DNA of 64,000 bases. It comes from Oerskovia sp042887685 (GTDB taxonomy: Bacteria > Actinomycetota > Actinomycetes > Actinomycetales > Cellulomonadaceae). The stretch is from the NCBI RefSeq assembly GCF_042887685.1, contig NZ_JBHVOS010000005.1, positions 124,001-188,000 of the forward strand. The letters are read 5' to 3'. Made by a program: the position numbers and the translations under genes. The notes beneath the pieces were generated by a model. The model was not told where the DNA came from and searched no databases. It was given only the letters and a program-made list of their open reading frames with translations. This document shows, one piece after another, positions 7,988-18,449 of this stretch. Every line of letters begins with the position of its first letter. Within the stretch, counting starts at the first letter, position 1.

Positions 7988-10315
7988 GTGACCTTCGAGA
8001 CCACCGCCGCCCAGACCTCGGCGCGCACCGCCGGCCAGCTCGACGTCGAGCGCCTCGTCCAGGACCTCACGCTCGAGGAGAAGGCCTCGCTCACGTCGGG
8101 GCTGGACTTCTGGAACACACAGCCGATCCACCGCCCGGGGGCCGAGGTCCCGGCGGTCATGGTCACCGACGGTCCGCACGGCCTGCGCAAGCAGGACGAG
8201 TCCGCCGACCACCTCGGCCTCGGGGCATCCGTCCCCGCGACGTGCTTCCCCACGGCGGCCGCGCTCGGTTCCACGTGGAACGTCGACCTGCTCCACCGGG
8301 TCGGGCAGGCGCTCGGCCGCGAGACCCGCGCGAACGACGTCGCCGTGCTGCTCGGTCCCGGCATCAACATCAAGCGCTCACCGCTGTGCGGCCGCAACTT
8401 CGAGTACTTCTCCGAGGACCCCGTGGTCTCGGGCGACCTGGGCGCGGCACTGATCCAGGGCGTCCAGAGCCAGGGCGTCGGCACGTCGCTCAAGCACTTC
8501 GCGGCCAACAACCAGGAGACCGACCGCATGCGTGTGTCGGCCGACGTCGACGAGCGCACGCTGCGCGAGATCTACCTGACCGCGTTCGAGCGAGCCGTGA
8601 AGAAGGCCTCGCCGTGGACCGTGATGTGCTCGTACAACAAGATCAACGGGACGTACGCGTCACAGGACCACTGGCTGCTCACCGAGGTCCTGCGTGACGA
8701 GTGGGGCTACGACGGCGTCGTGGTCTCCGACTGGGGGGCCGTCTCGGACCGCGTGCCCGCTCTCGCCGCGGGCCTCGACCTCGAGATGCCCTCGACCGGC
8801 GGTCGCACCGACGCCGAGGTCGTGGCGGCGGTCCGGGCGGGCGAGCTCGACGAGGCCGTCCTCGACCAGGCGGTGCGTCGTCATCTCACGCTCCTGAACC
8901 GGGCCCTGCCCGCGCTCGCCGAGCCCGGCTCGTTCGACGCGGCCGAGCACCACGCCCTCGCGCGCGAGGCCGCGGCCGAGGGCGCCGTCCTGCTGCGCAA
9001 CGAGTCCGTCGACGGCACTCCGACGCTCCCCCTCTCCCCGTCCGACGCGGCGTCGCTCGTGGTGATCGGCGAGTTCGCCCGCACCCCGCGCTACCAGGGC
9101 GCCGGGTCGAGCCAGGTCAACCCGACCCGTCTCGACGACGCCCTGTCGGAGATCCGTACGATCGCCCGCACCGACGTCCCGTTCGCGGCGGGCTTCGGCA
9201 TCACGGACGAGACGTCGGCGGCCGACGCGGCGTCCCTGCGTACCGAGGCCGTCGACGTGGCCCGCGGAGCGGGGACCGCCGTCCTCTTCCTCGGCCTTCC
9301 CGCGAGCCAAGAGTCCGAGGGCTTCGACCGCGACCACATGGACCTTCCCGCCGACCAGATCGAGCTCCTGGAGGCCGTCACGGCGGTCTGCGACCGGGTC
9401 GTCGTGGTGCTCGCGAACGGCTCGGCCGTCACGATCGCCCCGTGGCAGGACCACGCTGCGGCGATCCTCGAGGGATGGTTGGGCGGTCAGGCGGGCGGCG
9501 GCGCGATCGCGGACCTGCTGTTCGGCGTGCGCAACCCGTCGGGCAGGCTCACCGAGACCGTCCCGGTCCGGCTCGAGGACAACGCGTCCTACGGGAACTT
9601 CCCGGGCGAGCTGGGCCACGTCCGCTACGGCGAGGGCGTCCTGGTCGGGTACCGCTACTACGACGCCAAGCGCATGGACGTCGCCTTCCCGTTCGGCCAC
9701 GGCCTGTCGTACACGACGTTCGGCTACGAGGACCTGGCGGTCACGGTCTCGGGCGAGGGGCCGACGGCGTCGCTCACCGTGGACGTGACCGTCACCAACA
9801 CGGGAGCCGTCGCGGGGGCAGAGGTGGTCCAGGTGTACGTGGGCGACCCGCAGGCCATGGTCGAGCGCCCCGAGCGTGAGCTCAAGGCGTTCGGGAAGGT
9901 CGTGCTCGCCCCGGGCGGGACGCGCACGCTGACGTTCGAGCTCGACGCGCGCGACCTGTCGTACTGGCACCCCGTGCTGCGACGCTGGGTCGTCGAGGGC
10001 GGCGAGTTCGTGGTGTCGGTGGGTGCCTCGTCCCGCGACCTGCGCGGCTCGGTGTCGGTCGACGTCGTCGGCGAGGACGTGACCCCGCCGCTGACCCCGT
10101 CGTCGACCCTGGGCGAGGCGCTGGCGCACCCGGTCGCGGGCGAGATCCTCCGGGCCTCGATGGCTCAGGCCGGCGGCTCGGGGGCCATGCCCCTCGACGA
10201 CGGCATGATGGCCATGGCGGCAGGGATGCCGCTGCGCGTCATCGCGAGCTTCGACGGCATGCTGTTCGACGAGGCGCAGCTCGACCAGCTCGTCGCGGCG
10301 GCGAACGCTCGCTGA
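7988..10315 (+). CDS. GH3 beta-glucosidase
   Basis: Retaining beta-glycosidase acting on beta-glucosides such as cello-oligosaccharides. The 775 residues show the N-terminal GH3 barrel (about 25-310) with TDGPHGLR, KHFAANNQE and the nucleophile motif VVVSDWGAV (Asp238). The GH3 C-terminal alpha/beta sandwich (about 340-570) contains SQESEGFDRDHMDLP, and a fibronectin-III-like domain lies near 600-690. No signal peptide is seen, so it is probably cytoplasmic and hydrolyses imported sugars. The GTG start at 7988 follows GAGGAAG. A TetR-type palindrome overlaps its promoter, and a TetR gene is convergent downstream. Confidence 0.93.
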   Translation: MTFETTAAQTSARTAGQLDVERLVQDLTLEEKASLTSGLDFWNTQPIHRPGAEVPAVMVTDGPHGLRKQDESADHLGLGASVPATCFPTAAALGSTWNVDLLHRVGQALGRETRANDVAVLLGPGINIKRSPLCGRNFEYFSEDPVVSGDLGAALIQGVQSQGVGTSLKHFAANNQETDRMRVSADVDERTLREIYLTAFERAVKKASPWTVMCSYNKINGTYASQDHWLLTEVLRDEWGYDGVVVSDWGAVSDRVPALAAGLDLEMPSTGGRTDAEVVAAVRAGELDEAVLDQAVRRHLTLLNRALPALAEPGSFDAAEHHALAREAAAEGAVLLRNESVDGTPTLPLSPSDAASLVVIGEFARTPRYQGAGSSQVNPTRLDDALSEIRTIARTDVPFAAGFGITDETSAADAASLRTEAVDVARGAGTAVLFLGLPASQESEGFDRDHMDLPADQIELLEAVTAVCDRVVVVLANGSAVTIAPWQDHAAAILEGWLGGQAGGGAIADLLFGVRNPSGRLTETVPVRLEDNASYGNFPGELGHVRYGEGVLVGYRYYDAKRMDVAFPFGHGLSYTTFGYEDLAVTVSGEGPTASLTVDVTVTNTGAVAGAEVVQVYVGDPQAMVERPERELKAFGKVVLAPGGTRTLTFELDARDLSYWHPVLRRWVVEGGEFVVSVGASSRDLRGSVSVDVVGEDVTPPLTPSSTLGEALAHPVAGEILRASMAQAGGSGAMPLDDGMMAMAAGMPLRVIASFDGMLFDEAQLDQLVAAANAR

Positions 10316-10326
10316 GACGGCTGCGG

Positions 10327-10370
10327 CGACGGGGCGCCCGCGGGTCTGCGGGCCCGGGGGCGCCCCGTCG
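10327..10370. terminator. GC-rich hairpin between GH3 and TetR genes
   Basis: CGACGGGGCGCCC (10327-10339) pairs perfectly with GGGCGCCCCGTCG (10358-10370). It lies 11 bases after the GH3 stop and 8 bases before the TetR stop, so it can end both convergent transcripts. There is no T-run. Confidence 0.75.
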
Positions 10371-10378
10371 TCGGGCGG

Positions 10379-11164
10379 TCAGCGCGTGGCGCCCGCACCG
10401 TCCGCCGGCGCACCGGCCGGCTCGGCCGACCCGGCGGGCTCGGCCGACCCGGCAGGCTCGGCCGACCCGGCAGGCAGGATCAGCGACAGGTAGGACCTCA
10501 GGCCGGCCGCCATGTCGACGGGTGGTCGCGGCCCGTTGCGCTCGAGCAGGAACTGCACCTGCAGCCCGTCCATGAGGGCGACGATCGCTCGGGCGGTCGT
10601 GGCGACGTCGACCCCGGGGCGCAGGTGTCCTGCGGCCGCGCGCTGGGCGATCTCCTGGTGGATGCGCAGGAGGACACCGTCGTAGCGGCGCTGGAAGTAG
10701 TCGTGCGCGGGGTGGTCGGGCGCCGTGGCCTCGGCGGACAGGATGCAGAAGAGCTCGACGATGCCGGGGCGGGCGGCGTTGCGCTCGACGGCGCGCACGA
10801 GGGCGTCGAAGTAGTCGAACCCCTGGGCGAAGTCGGCCTGGAGCAGGGCGAAGTCCACGGCGTCGCGGTGCTCGAGGACGGCCTGGAGGAGCATCTCCTT
10901 GGTCGGGAAGTGATGCAGCAGCCCGGGGTGGGAGATCCCGACGCGCGAGGAGATCTCGCGGAGCGACGCCGAGTGGTACCCGACCTCGCCGAACAAGCCC
11001 GTGGCTGCCTCGAGGATCTCGTCGCGCTTGGCGCGCCCCTTGGCGTAGCCGCGTGACGCGGTCCCGGCGGCCGCGCCCGGCGTGTCGCGCCGAGCCGGCG
11101 TGCGCTGCTCGGTCGGGCCTGCGCTCGGGCGTGGTTGCGTGGTCGCTGACGTCGTTCTGGGCAT
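10379..11164 (-). CDS. TetR-family transcriptional regulator
   Basis: DNA-binding repressor of 261 residues. The N-terminal helix-turn-helix spans about 45-92 (RDEILEAATGLFGEVGYHSASL, then SSRVGISHPGLLHHFPTKE). The ligand-binding domain covers about 100-225. The C-terminus ends in three repeats of the hexapeptide PAGSAE, which lie outside the fold. The ATG at 11164 has GGAGGG upstream. It is convergent with the GH3 gene, whose promoter carries a perfect palindrome, so regulation of the beta-glucosidase is likely but inferred. Confidence 0.9.
   Translation of the reverse strand: MPRTTSATTQPRPSAGPTEQRTPARRDTPGAAAGTASRGYAKGRAKRDEILEAATGLFGEVGYHSASLREISSRVGISHPGLLHHFPTKEMLLQAVLEHRDAVDFALLQADFAQGFDYFDALVRAVERNAARPGIVELFCILSAEATAPDHPAHDYFQRRYDGVLLRIHQEIAQRAAAGHLRPGVDVATTARAIVALMDGLQVQFLLERNGPRPPVDMAAGLRSYLSLILPAGSAEPAGSAEPAGSAEPAGAPADGAGATR
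10419..10472. repeat. Three 18-bp tandem repeats in the TetR C-terminus
   Basis: The unit GGCTCGGCCGACCCGGC(G/A) occurs three times (10419, 10437, 10455) and encodes repeated PAGSAE on the minus strand. The copies are nearly identical, which suggests recent slippage expansion. Copy number may vary between strains. Confidence 0.85.
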
Positions 11165-11511
11165 GTGCCCTCCCCCGTGAGTGTGTTCGTTCCCGGTCCT
11201 GCGGTGCGTGCCGCGGTGCGCCGGTCACGCGAGCCTAGCGCCGCGATCCGTCGACGGTGGGTCGTGTCCCACTGCGGCGCCCTTGCCTCCTGCTGCCATC
11301 GTCCCACCAGACCGACCGAGCGCTTCCTCTGTGCCGGGCGGTCGTCGCAACGGTCCAGCCCCCACCTGCCACCGTCCGGTCCACGGTTCCGCCAGAAGTC
11401 GCAACCCACCTTCCTCCCTCCGCCAGAAGCGCCCGCCACGGCCCGGACGACAGGCTGGAGGCACGGCGCGCGGCACCTCGGCCGCGCGGCCAGAGGAGAG
11501 GGGATCCACCG
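11165..11511. other. Non-coding gap before the ABC exporter operon
   Basis: This 347-base spacer separates the divergent TetR gene and the exporter ATPase. It is GC-rich with no convincing ORF, repeat or long palindrome. It must carry the exporter promoter and possibly that of the TetR gene, but I cannot place -35/-10 elements with confidence. GGAGGG sits before the TetR ATG and AGAGGAGAGGGG before the ATPase ATG. Confidence 0.4.
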
Positions 11512-12225
11512 ATGCCAGCCATCGAGATCGTGGGCCTGCGCAAGTCCTACGGGACGTTCGACGCCGTCCGTGACGTGAGCTTCGCCGTCGAGCCCGGGAG
11601 GGTCGTGGGGCTGCTCGGCCCGAACGGCGCGGGCAAGACGACCACGCTCAACGTCCTGCTGGGGCTCGCGTCCGCGAGCGCCGGGACCGCGACGATCCAG
11701 GGCAGCCCGTTCGCGGCGCTGGAGAGGCCGGCCTCGACCGTGGGCGCGCTGCTCGACGCGGGCGGCCTGCACCCGGGCCGCAGCGGCCGCGACCACCTGC
11801 GGGTCCTCGCGACGGCGGGCGGGATCGGGGGTCGGCGGGTCGACGAGGTGCTCGCGCTCGTCGGGATGGACCGCGCCGCGGACCGGCGCGTCAGGACGTA
11901 CTCGCTGGGCATGCGCCAGCGCATCGGGCTGGCCGCGGCGCTGCTGGGCGACCCTCAGGTCCTGGTCCTCGACGAGCCCGCGAACGGCCTCGACCCGGCG
12001 GGCATGCGGTGGATGCGCGAGGTGCTGCGCTCGTTCGCGGAGGGCGGTGGGGCGGTGCTGCTCGCGAGCCACGTCCTGGCCGAGGTCACGCAGGTGGCCG
12101 ACGACCTGGTCGTGATCGGCCAGGGCCAGGTCATCGCCGACGGCCCGCTCGCGGACCTCGTCCGGGGCGAGTCCCTGGAGGACTTCTACCTGAACCTGAC
12201 CGCCGAGACCGAAGGAGTGCGCTGA
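11512..12225 (+). CDS. ABC exporter ATP-binding protein
   Basis: ATPase of an ABC-2 type exporter, 237 residues. It has Walker A GPNGAGKT (36-43), signature YSLGMRQR, Walker B QVLVLDEP followed by ANGLDPAG, and the switch histidine in LLASHVLAE. It is closest in style to the daunorubicin/bacitracin-resistance and gliding (CcmA) subfamily. AGAGGAGAGGGG is the ribosome-binding site. Its TGA overlaps the permease ATG (TGATG), so the two are coupled. A histidine kinase and response regulator follow in the same direction, which suggests a sensed substrate such as an antibiotic or envelope stressor. Confidence 0.92.
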   Translation: MPAIEIVGLRKSYGTFDAVRDVSFAVEPGRVVGLLGPNGAGKTTTLNVLLGLASASAGTATIQGSPFAALERPASTVGALLDAGGLHPGRSGRDHLRVLATAGGIGGRRVDEVLALVGMDRAADRRVRTYSLGMRQRIGLAAALLGDPQVLVLDEPANGLDPAGMRWMREVLRSFAEGGGAVLLASHVLAEVTQVADDLVVIGQGQVIADGPLADLVRGESLEDFYLNLTAETEGVR

Positions 12226-13118
12226 TGTTTCGCGCCGAGCTGCTCAAGCTGCGTACGACCCGCACGCCCTGGGTCCTGGGGGTCGTCGCCCTCGCGGGCA
12301 TGGTCCTGGTCCAGGCCCTGACGATCGCCCTGCCGCGCGTCCTGTCGAGCTTCGAGGGCCTGGGGGGCGGCGCCACCGTGGGGCTCGAGGCCTCGCCCGG
12401 TCTGACCGCCGACCTCGCCCCCGACCTCACGGGCATCACCGACCTGGGCGCAGCGCCCGTGCAGCGCGCGATGCTGGACCTGCTGGGCAACGGCCCTGCG
12501 GGGTCGGGCTCGGCGGGGGTCTCGGTCATCTGCATGCTGCTGCTGGGTGTCCTCGCGGTCACGACCGACTTCCGCACGGGCGGCATCGTCCCCACGGCCC
12601 TCGTCGTCCCGTCGCGCCTGCGCGTCCTCGCGGGCAAGGCGGGCGCGACCGCCGTCGTCGCGCTCGTGATCGGTGCCGCGCTCGCGGTGCTCACGGCCCT
12701 GGGCCTTCTCGCGGCGGTCGCGTCGACGCCGGGCGCGCAGCTCATGGTCGGTGCGGGTGACGTCCTGGGCGTGTGGGGGCGTGGGCTGCTGGTCCTCGTG
12801 CTGTTCGCGTGGCTCGGGCTGGGCATCGGGACGTTGGTCCGCGGGCAGGTCGCGGCGATCCTCGTCGTCGTCGGGCTCGTGGTCGTCGAGCCGCTGATCC
12901 AGGCCGCGGTCGTGCTGCTCTCGGGCGGCACGTCGAGCGCTGCGGCGTGGCTGCCGCTGGGACTGGGGTCGCTCGCGTCGACCGGGCAGAGCGCGACGTC
13001 GGTCCTGGGCGGCCTCGCCCCGATGGGCGTCGGGGCCGCGGTGCTGGGTCTGGTCGTGTGGGTCGCGGTCGCGCTCGGATCGGGCGCGGTGACGTTCCGT
13101 CGCCGCGACCTCGTCTGA
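12225..13118 (+). CDS. ABC-2 type exporter permease
   Basis: Integral membrane subunit of 297 residues with about six hydrophobic segments. The protein starts MFRAELLKLRTTRTP, a typical ABC-2 permease opening (amphipathic helix, then TM1), has a long loop near 40-100, and ends FRRRDLV on the cytoplasmic side. It shares the TGATG junction with the ATPase gene. A long hairpin follows at once, so the downstream sensor genes may be expressed less or from their own promoter. Confidence 0.88.
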   Translation: MFRAELLKLRTTRTPWVLGVVALAGMVLVQALTIALPRVLSSFEGLGGGATVGLEASPGLTADLAPDLTGITDLGAAPVQRAMLDLLGNGPAGSGSAGVSVICMLLLGVLAVTTDFRTGGIVPTALVVPSRLRVLAGKAGATAVVALVIGAALAVLTALGLLAAVASTPGAQLMVGAGDVLGVWGRGLLVLVLFAWLGLGIGTLVRGQVAAILVVVGLVVVEPLIQAAVVLLSGGTSSAAAWLPLGLGSLASTGQSATSVLGGLAPMGVGAAVLGLVVWVAVALGSGAVTFRRRDLV

Positions 13119-13119
13119 C

Positions 13120-13170
13120 GCGGCGCCGTCGGGCGCCACGGCCACGTACCGTGGTGCCCGACGGCGCCGC
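13120..13170. terminator. 22-bp-arm hairpin after the exporter permease
   Basis: 13120-13141 and 13149-13170 are reverse complements with one mismatch around a 7-base loop. The hairpin lies two bases after the permease stop and before the sensor kinase. It could be a terminator or an attenuator within the four-gene cluster. Confidence 0.75.
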
Positions 13171-13254
13171 TCACCCGGGTGCGCAGGTCGCCATCCCCCT
13201 GGACCCGGTTGGGTTCCCGCACCTCTGACGCCACACCACCCGTCGGCCGACCGC

Positions 13255-13292
13255 CGGCCGCCGACCGCCGACCGCCGACCGCCGACCGCCGC
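13255..13292. repeat. CGACCGC heptamer run upstream of the sensor kinase
   Basis: About four consecutive copies of a 7-bp unit (CGACCGC) lie in the leader 25-60 bases before the kinase GTG. Such a run is prone to slippage and could change leader length. No coding role. Confidence 0.7.
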
Positions 13293-13316
13293 CCGACGAT
13301 CCCGAGAGGAGCCCTC

Positions 13317-14735
13317 GTGCTCGACGCCCTGCACCGCCGGCTCGACGCCGTCGGCATCCGTACCCCGACGGGCCGGGACGCCCTGCTGGGCGGGGTCGTC
13401 GCGGCGCTCACGGTCAGCTTCCTGCTGGTCATCGAGCGCGTGGCCCTGACGGACCTCGGCATCCTGGTCGAAGGGGCGCCCGACTCCCTGCGGTTCTCGA
13501 CGGCTGGCCGGGTCGCCGCGATCACGATCGTCGTCGCGCAGGCCATGGCGCTCACGCTGCGCCGTCGTGCGCCGCTGCTCGCGCTCGCGCTGGTCGTCGT
13601 GGGCCAGGTCGCGCTCGTGCCGGTCCTTCCCGCCCTCGTCTCGTTCCAGGCGCCCGCGACACTCGTCGCGGCGTACTCGGTCGGGGCGTACGCGCCGCGC
13701 CGCACGGCCCTGTGGGCGGCCGGGGCGTCCGCGGGCGTGCAGGTCCTGCTGGGCTTCGTGCTCGGCGGTCCGGTACCGATCACGTCGGCGGGCGGCACGC
13801 CCGTCGCGGTGCAGGTCTGGGGAGGCCTCGCCTCGGCCCTCCTGACGTACGTGGCCTCGGCGCTCGTCGGCGCGTACGTCGGCACGCGCCGCGAGCTCTT
13901 CGCCCAGCTCCAGGGGCGCGTCGCCCAGGCCGAGCGTGAGCGTGACATGCTCGCGGCGCAGGCCGTCCTGGAGGAGCGGGGCCGCATGGCACGCGAGCTG
14001 CACGACGTCGCCGCGCACCACCTGTCGGGGATAGTCGTCCAGGCGGCCGCGGCCGAGCGCCTCGTCGACCGCGACCCCGAGCGCGCCAAGGAGTCGATGC
14101 GCTGGATCCGCACCCAGGGACGCGAGACCCTCGACAACCTGCGGCTCGTCGTCGGCATCCTGCGCAGCTCGTCGCAGACCGGTCCCGGCGAGCCGGGCGA
14201 GGAGGCACCGGCAGCACCGCAGCCCACGCTCGACGACGCGGTCGAGCTGTTCGACCTCGCGCGCAGCGCAGGCGCCGAGGTGCGCGACGTGCGGCTCGGC
14301 GAGCCGTTCGACCTGTCCCCCGCGGCCCAGCTCACGGTCTACCGCGTGCTCCAGGAGGCGCTGACCAACGCCCGCCGGCACGCGCCCGGGCGCGCGATCG
14401 AGGTCGTGACGGACTACCAGCAGGCCGCGCTCGCAGTCACCGTGACCAACCGGTTGCCCGTCGGGGCGATCGGGTCGGGCGGCCGGGCCGGGCCGTCCGG
14501 TGCGGCACCCGGCACGCCGGACGCCCCGACCGGGCCTGGCCACGGCCTCATCGGCATGACCGAGAGGGCGACCCTCGTCGGCGGGACGCTCGACGTCGGC
14601 CCGGTGCCCGGCGACGGCTGGCGGGTCCGGCTCACCGTCCCCAGGCCGGCCGACGCCGTGCCTCCCACCATCCCCGAGCGCTCGGCGACGTCTGCGGACG
14701 AGCCGCGCTCCGCCGTCGGGCAGGAGGCCCCATGA
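13317..14735 (+). CDS. NarL-type two-component sensor histidine kinase
   Basis: Membrane sensor of 472 residues. About five hydrophobic segments lie in residues 20-190, a coiled linker near 190-220, the HisKA_3 phospho-acceptor motif RMARELHDVAAHHL (His229), and a C-terminal HATPase with YRVLQEALTNARRHAPG. GTG 13317 was chosen because GAGAGGAG lies just upstream; the sequence before it is the heptamer repeat. Its TGA overlaps the regulator ATG (ATGA). Position after the exporter genes suggests it controls them. Confidence 0.9.
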   Translation: MLDALHRRLDAVGIRTPTGRDALLGGVVAALTVSFLLVIERVALTDLGILVEGAPDSLRFSTAGRVAAITIVVAQAMALTLRRRAPLLALALVVVGQVALVPVLPALVSFQAPATLVAAYSVGAYAPRRTALWAAGASAGVQVLLGFVLGGPVPITSAGGTPVAVQVWGGLASALLTYVASALVGAYVGTRRELFAQLQGRVAQAERERDMLAAQAVLEERGRMARELHDVAAHHLSGIVVQAAAAERLVDRDPERAKESMRWIRTQGRETLDNLRLVVGILRSSSQTGPGEPGEEAPAAPQPTLDDAVELFDLARSAGAEVRDVRLGEPFDLSPAAQLTVYRVLQEALTNARRHAPGRAIEVVTDYQQAALAVTVTNRLPVGAIGSGGRAGPSGAAPGTPDAPTGPGHGLIGMTERATLVGGTLDVGPVPGDGWRVRLTVPRPADAVPPTIPERSATSADEPRSAVGQEAP

Positions 14736-15394
14736 CCCGAGTGGTGCTGGTTGACGACCAGGCCGTCGTCCGCGCAGGCTTCACCGTGATCCTCGAGAGC
14801 GAGGGCTTCGAGGTCGTGGGCGAGGCGTCGAACGGGGCCGACGCCGTGCGCGTCGCGCGCCGGGAGCGGCCCGACGTCGTGTGCATGGACGTCCGCATGC
14901 CCGGCGGGGACGGCATCACGGCGACGCGCGCGCTCGCGGGGCCCGGCGTCGTCGACCCGGTCCCGGTGCTCGTGGTGAGCACGTTCGACCTGGACGACTA
15001 CGTGTTCGGCGCGCTGGAGGCCGGGGCGAGCGGGTTCCTGCTCAAGGACGCCGAGCCCGACGTGCTGGTCGACGCGGTGCGGCGCGTGGCGTCGGGCGAG
15101 GGACTGGTCGACCAGACGCTCACGCGGCGCGTGATCGACGAGTTCGCCCGACGGCGGTCCCCCGCCGCCCCCGACGACGTCGCCTCGGGCCTGCTCACCT
15201 CGCGCGAGCACGACATCCTGGCGCTGCTGTGCCGAGGGCAGTCGAACGCCGAGATCGCCGCGACGCTGTTCCTCGAGGCCAGCACCGTGAAGTCGCACCT
15301 GAGCCGGATCATGACCAAGACGGGCGTGCGCGACCGCGTCCAGCTCGTGGTGTGGGCGTACGAACGGGGATTGGCCGCCCCGTCGCCACGGTGA
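14732..15394 (+). CDS. NarL/LuxR-family response regulator
   Basis: Transcription factor of 220 residues. The receiver domain (1-120) has acidic pocket DD at 8-9, phospho-acceptor Asp53 in CMDVRMPGGDG, the Thr/Ser switch in VVSTF and Lys in LLKDAEP. The C-terminal LuxR-type helix-turn-helix (about 150-210) reads LTSREHDILALLCRGQSNAEIA then STVKSHLSRIMTKTGVRDR. It is translationally coupled to the kinase and is the probable regulator of the ABC exporter operon. Confidence 0.93.
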   Translation: MTRVVLVDDQAVVRAGFTVILESEGFEVVGEASNGADAVRVARRERPDVVCMDVRMPGGDGITATRALAGPGVVDPVPVLVVSTFDLDDYVFGALEAGASGFLLKDAEPDVLVDAVRRVASGEGLVDQTLTRRVIDEFARRRSPAAPDDVASGLLTSREHDILALLCRGQSNAEIAATLFLEASTVKSHLSRIMTKTGVRDRVQLVVWAYERGLAAPSPR

Positions 15395-15399
15395 TCCGG

Positions 15400-15459
15400 C
15401 CGAGGTAGAACCGTGTGCGCGAGGTAGACCTCTAGGGGGTCTACCTCGCGCACACGGGT

Positions 15460-15468
<9 letters not shown>
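15400..15468. terminator. 31-bp-arm hairpin between response regulator and thiC
   Basis: 15400-15430 and 15438-15468 are reverse complements with one mismatch and loop TCTAGGG. The arm itself contains CGAGGTAGA(A/C)CC twice. The thiC stop codon (15460-15462) lies inside the right arm. It separates convergent genes and probably terminates both. Confidence 0.8.
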
Positions 15469-17187
<1,719 letters not shown>

Positions 17188-17193
17188 TGCTCT

Positions 17194-17283
17194 CTCCCTA
17201 CGTCGGCATGATCCGAACAGGTTCGAACGGTCGGCGGCGCTGAGCCGCCCTCTCAGCTCGCTGCTGCGAGCTCCCGTGGGGTG
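17194..17283 (-). promoter_or_regulatory. TPP riboswitch (THI element)
   Basis: Read on the minus strand, the leader has the THI-box landmarks in order: CCCACGGGAGC, the conserved CTGAGAGGG, a variable stem (GGCGGCTCAGCGCCGCC), then ACCGTTCGAACCTG, GGATCATGCC and GTAGGGAG. The last block merges with the thiC Shine-Dalgarno six bases before the ATG. Thiamine pyrophosphate binding would therefore hide the ribosome-binding site directly. Confidence 0.93.
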
Positions 17284-17398
17284 TGAAGTTGTGTGGTGCG
17301 GGGTGGTGCGGGGTGGTGCGCGGCCACCGTAGCGCACGTCGCCGGGCGTCGGCGCGATCGTCCCGCGACCACCCGTCTCCCCGTGAGCGCGGACCCGG

Positions 17399-18382
17399 TC
17401 ACCCGTCTGCGGGCGCCCCCTCCGCGATGTCGTCCGACGTGTCGGGCTGGTAGACGCACACCCACAGCGCCCCGGCGCGGACGCTGACCTCGAGCTTCTT
17501 CGCTGGCTCGATCACGTCGCCGTCGAGCTGGCGCGGCTGCGGCCGGTCGGAGATCACGGAGATCCGCGACCCGCGCAGCACCTCCATGTTGGGGACGCGG
17601 CGGCGTCCGCGCAGCACGCCGACGAGGAGCTGGACCCAGTGGCCGAGGTTGCGGGGCGCGATGATCGCGACGTCCATCTGGCCGTTGTCGGGCTCGGCGT
17701 CGGGCAGCAGGTTGACGCCCGCCTGGAGCTTGCCGACGTTCCCGACGACCACGGTCCGTGCCCGACGGCGCAGCACGGGCCGGTCGTCGACGCGCACCTC
17801 GACCTTCATCTCGTCGTCGGCGAGGTGCTTGAATGCCGAGACGACGTACGCGAGAGCCCCGGCCTTGGCCTTGAGCGCGGTCGGTGCGTCCTCCATCATC
17901 GCGGCGTCGAGCCCCATGCCGGCCATGACGGCGAAGGCCTGCCCGTCGACCTCGCCGATGTCGACGGCCCGCCGGCCGCGGTCGAGCGCGAGGCGGATGC
18001 CGTCCTCGGGCCGGGGCGGGATGCCGAGGTTGCCCGCGAGGAGGTTGCCCGTGCCGCCGGGGAGGACGGCGAGCGCCGCGTCGGTCCCGGCGAGCCCTTC
18101 GATGCAGGCGCGCACGGTGCCGTCGCCGCCGCTCACGAACACGACCTCGGCACCGTCCGCGACGGCCTGCCGGGCCTGGCCCGTGCCGGGGTCCTCGGCG
18201 GTGGTCTCGAGCCATGCCGGGGCGGGCCAGCCCGCGTCGGCGAGCTGGGTCTCGATGGTGCGGCGGAGCTCGTCGAGCCCTTCGACACGGTTCGGGTTGA
18301 CGATCACGGCCGAGCGGAGCGGTGCGTGGTCGAGGCGTTGCTGGGCTGCGGTCTCGGGCGCTTGTTCCTGGGACGGGTTCAC
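17399..18382 (-). CDS. Diacylglycerol/lipid kinase family protein
   Basis: ATP-dependent lipid kinase of the DAGK_cat (YegS/BmrU-like) family, 327 residues. VIVNPNRVEG opens the fold, the nucleotide motif VSGGDGTVRACIEGL is present, and PGGTGNLLAGNLGI follows. The C-terminal half has GMGLDAAMM and the NVGKLQAG strand. The GTG at 18382 is the first plausible start; it has no Shine-Dalgarno, but CATACT lies five bases upstream, so it may be leaderless. It probably phosphorylates diacylglycerol or a related lipid at the membrane; the substrate is not determined. Confidence 0.85.
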   Translation of the reverse strand: MNPSQEQAPETAAQQRLDHAPLRSAVIVNPNRVEGLDELRRTIETQLADAGWPAPAWLETTAEDPGTGQARQAVADGAEVVFVSGGDGTVRACIEGLAGTDAALAVLPGGTGNLLAGNLGIPPRPEDGIRLALDRGRRAVDIGEVDGQAFAVMAGMGLDAAMMEDAPTALKAKAGALAYVVSAFKHLADDEMKVEVRVDDRPVLRRRARTVVVGNVGKLQAGVNLLPDAEPDNGQMDVAIIAPRNLGHWVQLLVGVLRGRRRVPNMEVLRGSRISVISDRPQPRQLDGDVIEPAKKLEVSVRAGALWVCVYQPDTSDDIAEGAPADG

Positions 18383-18449
18383 ACCTGAGTATGTCGTGCG
18401 CAGCACGTGCTCGCCCGGCAACGGGACGACTCGGGCACTCCGGGCGCGC

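Noticed and set aside
10379..11164. TetR gene as frameshifted or truncated because of its repetitive tail
   Set aside because: The DNA-binding and ligand domains are complete and in one frame; the repeats lie only after the fold.
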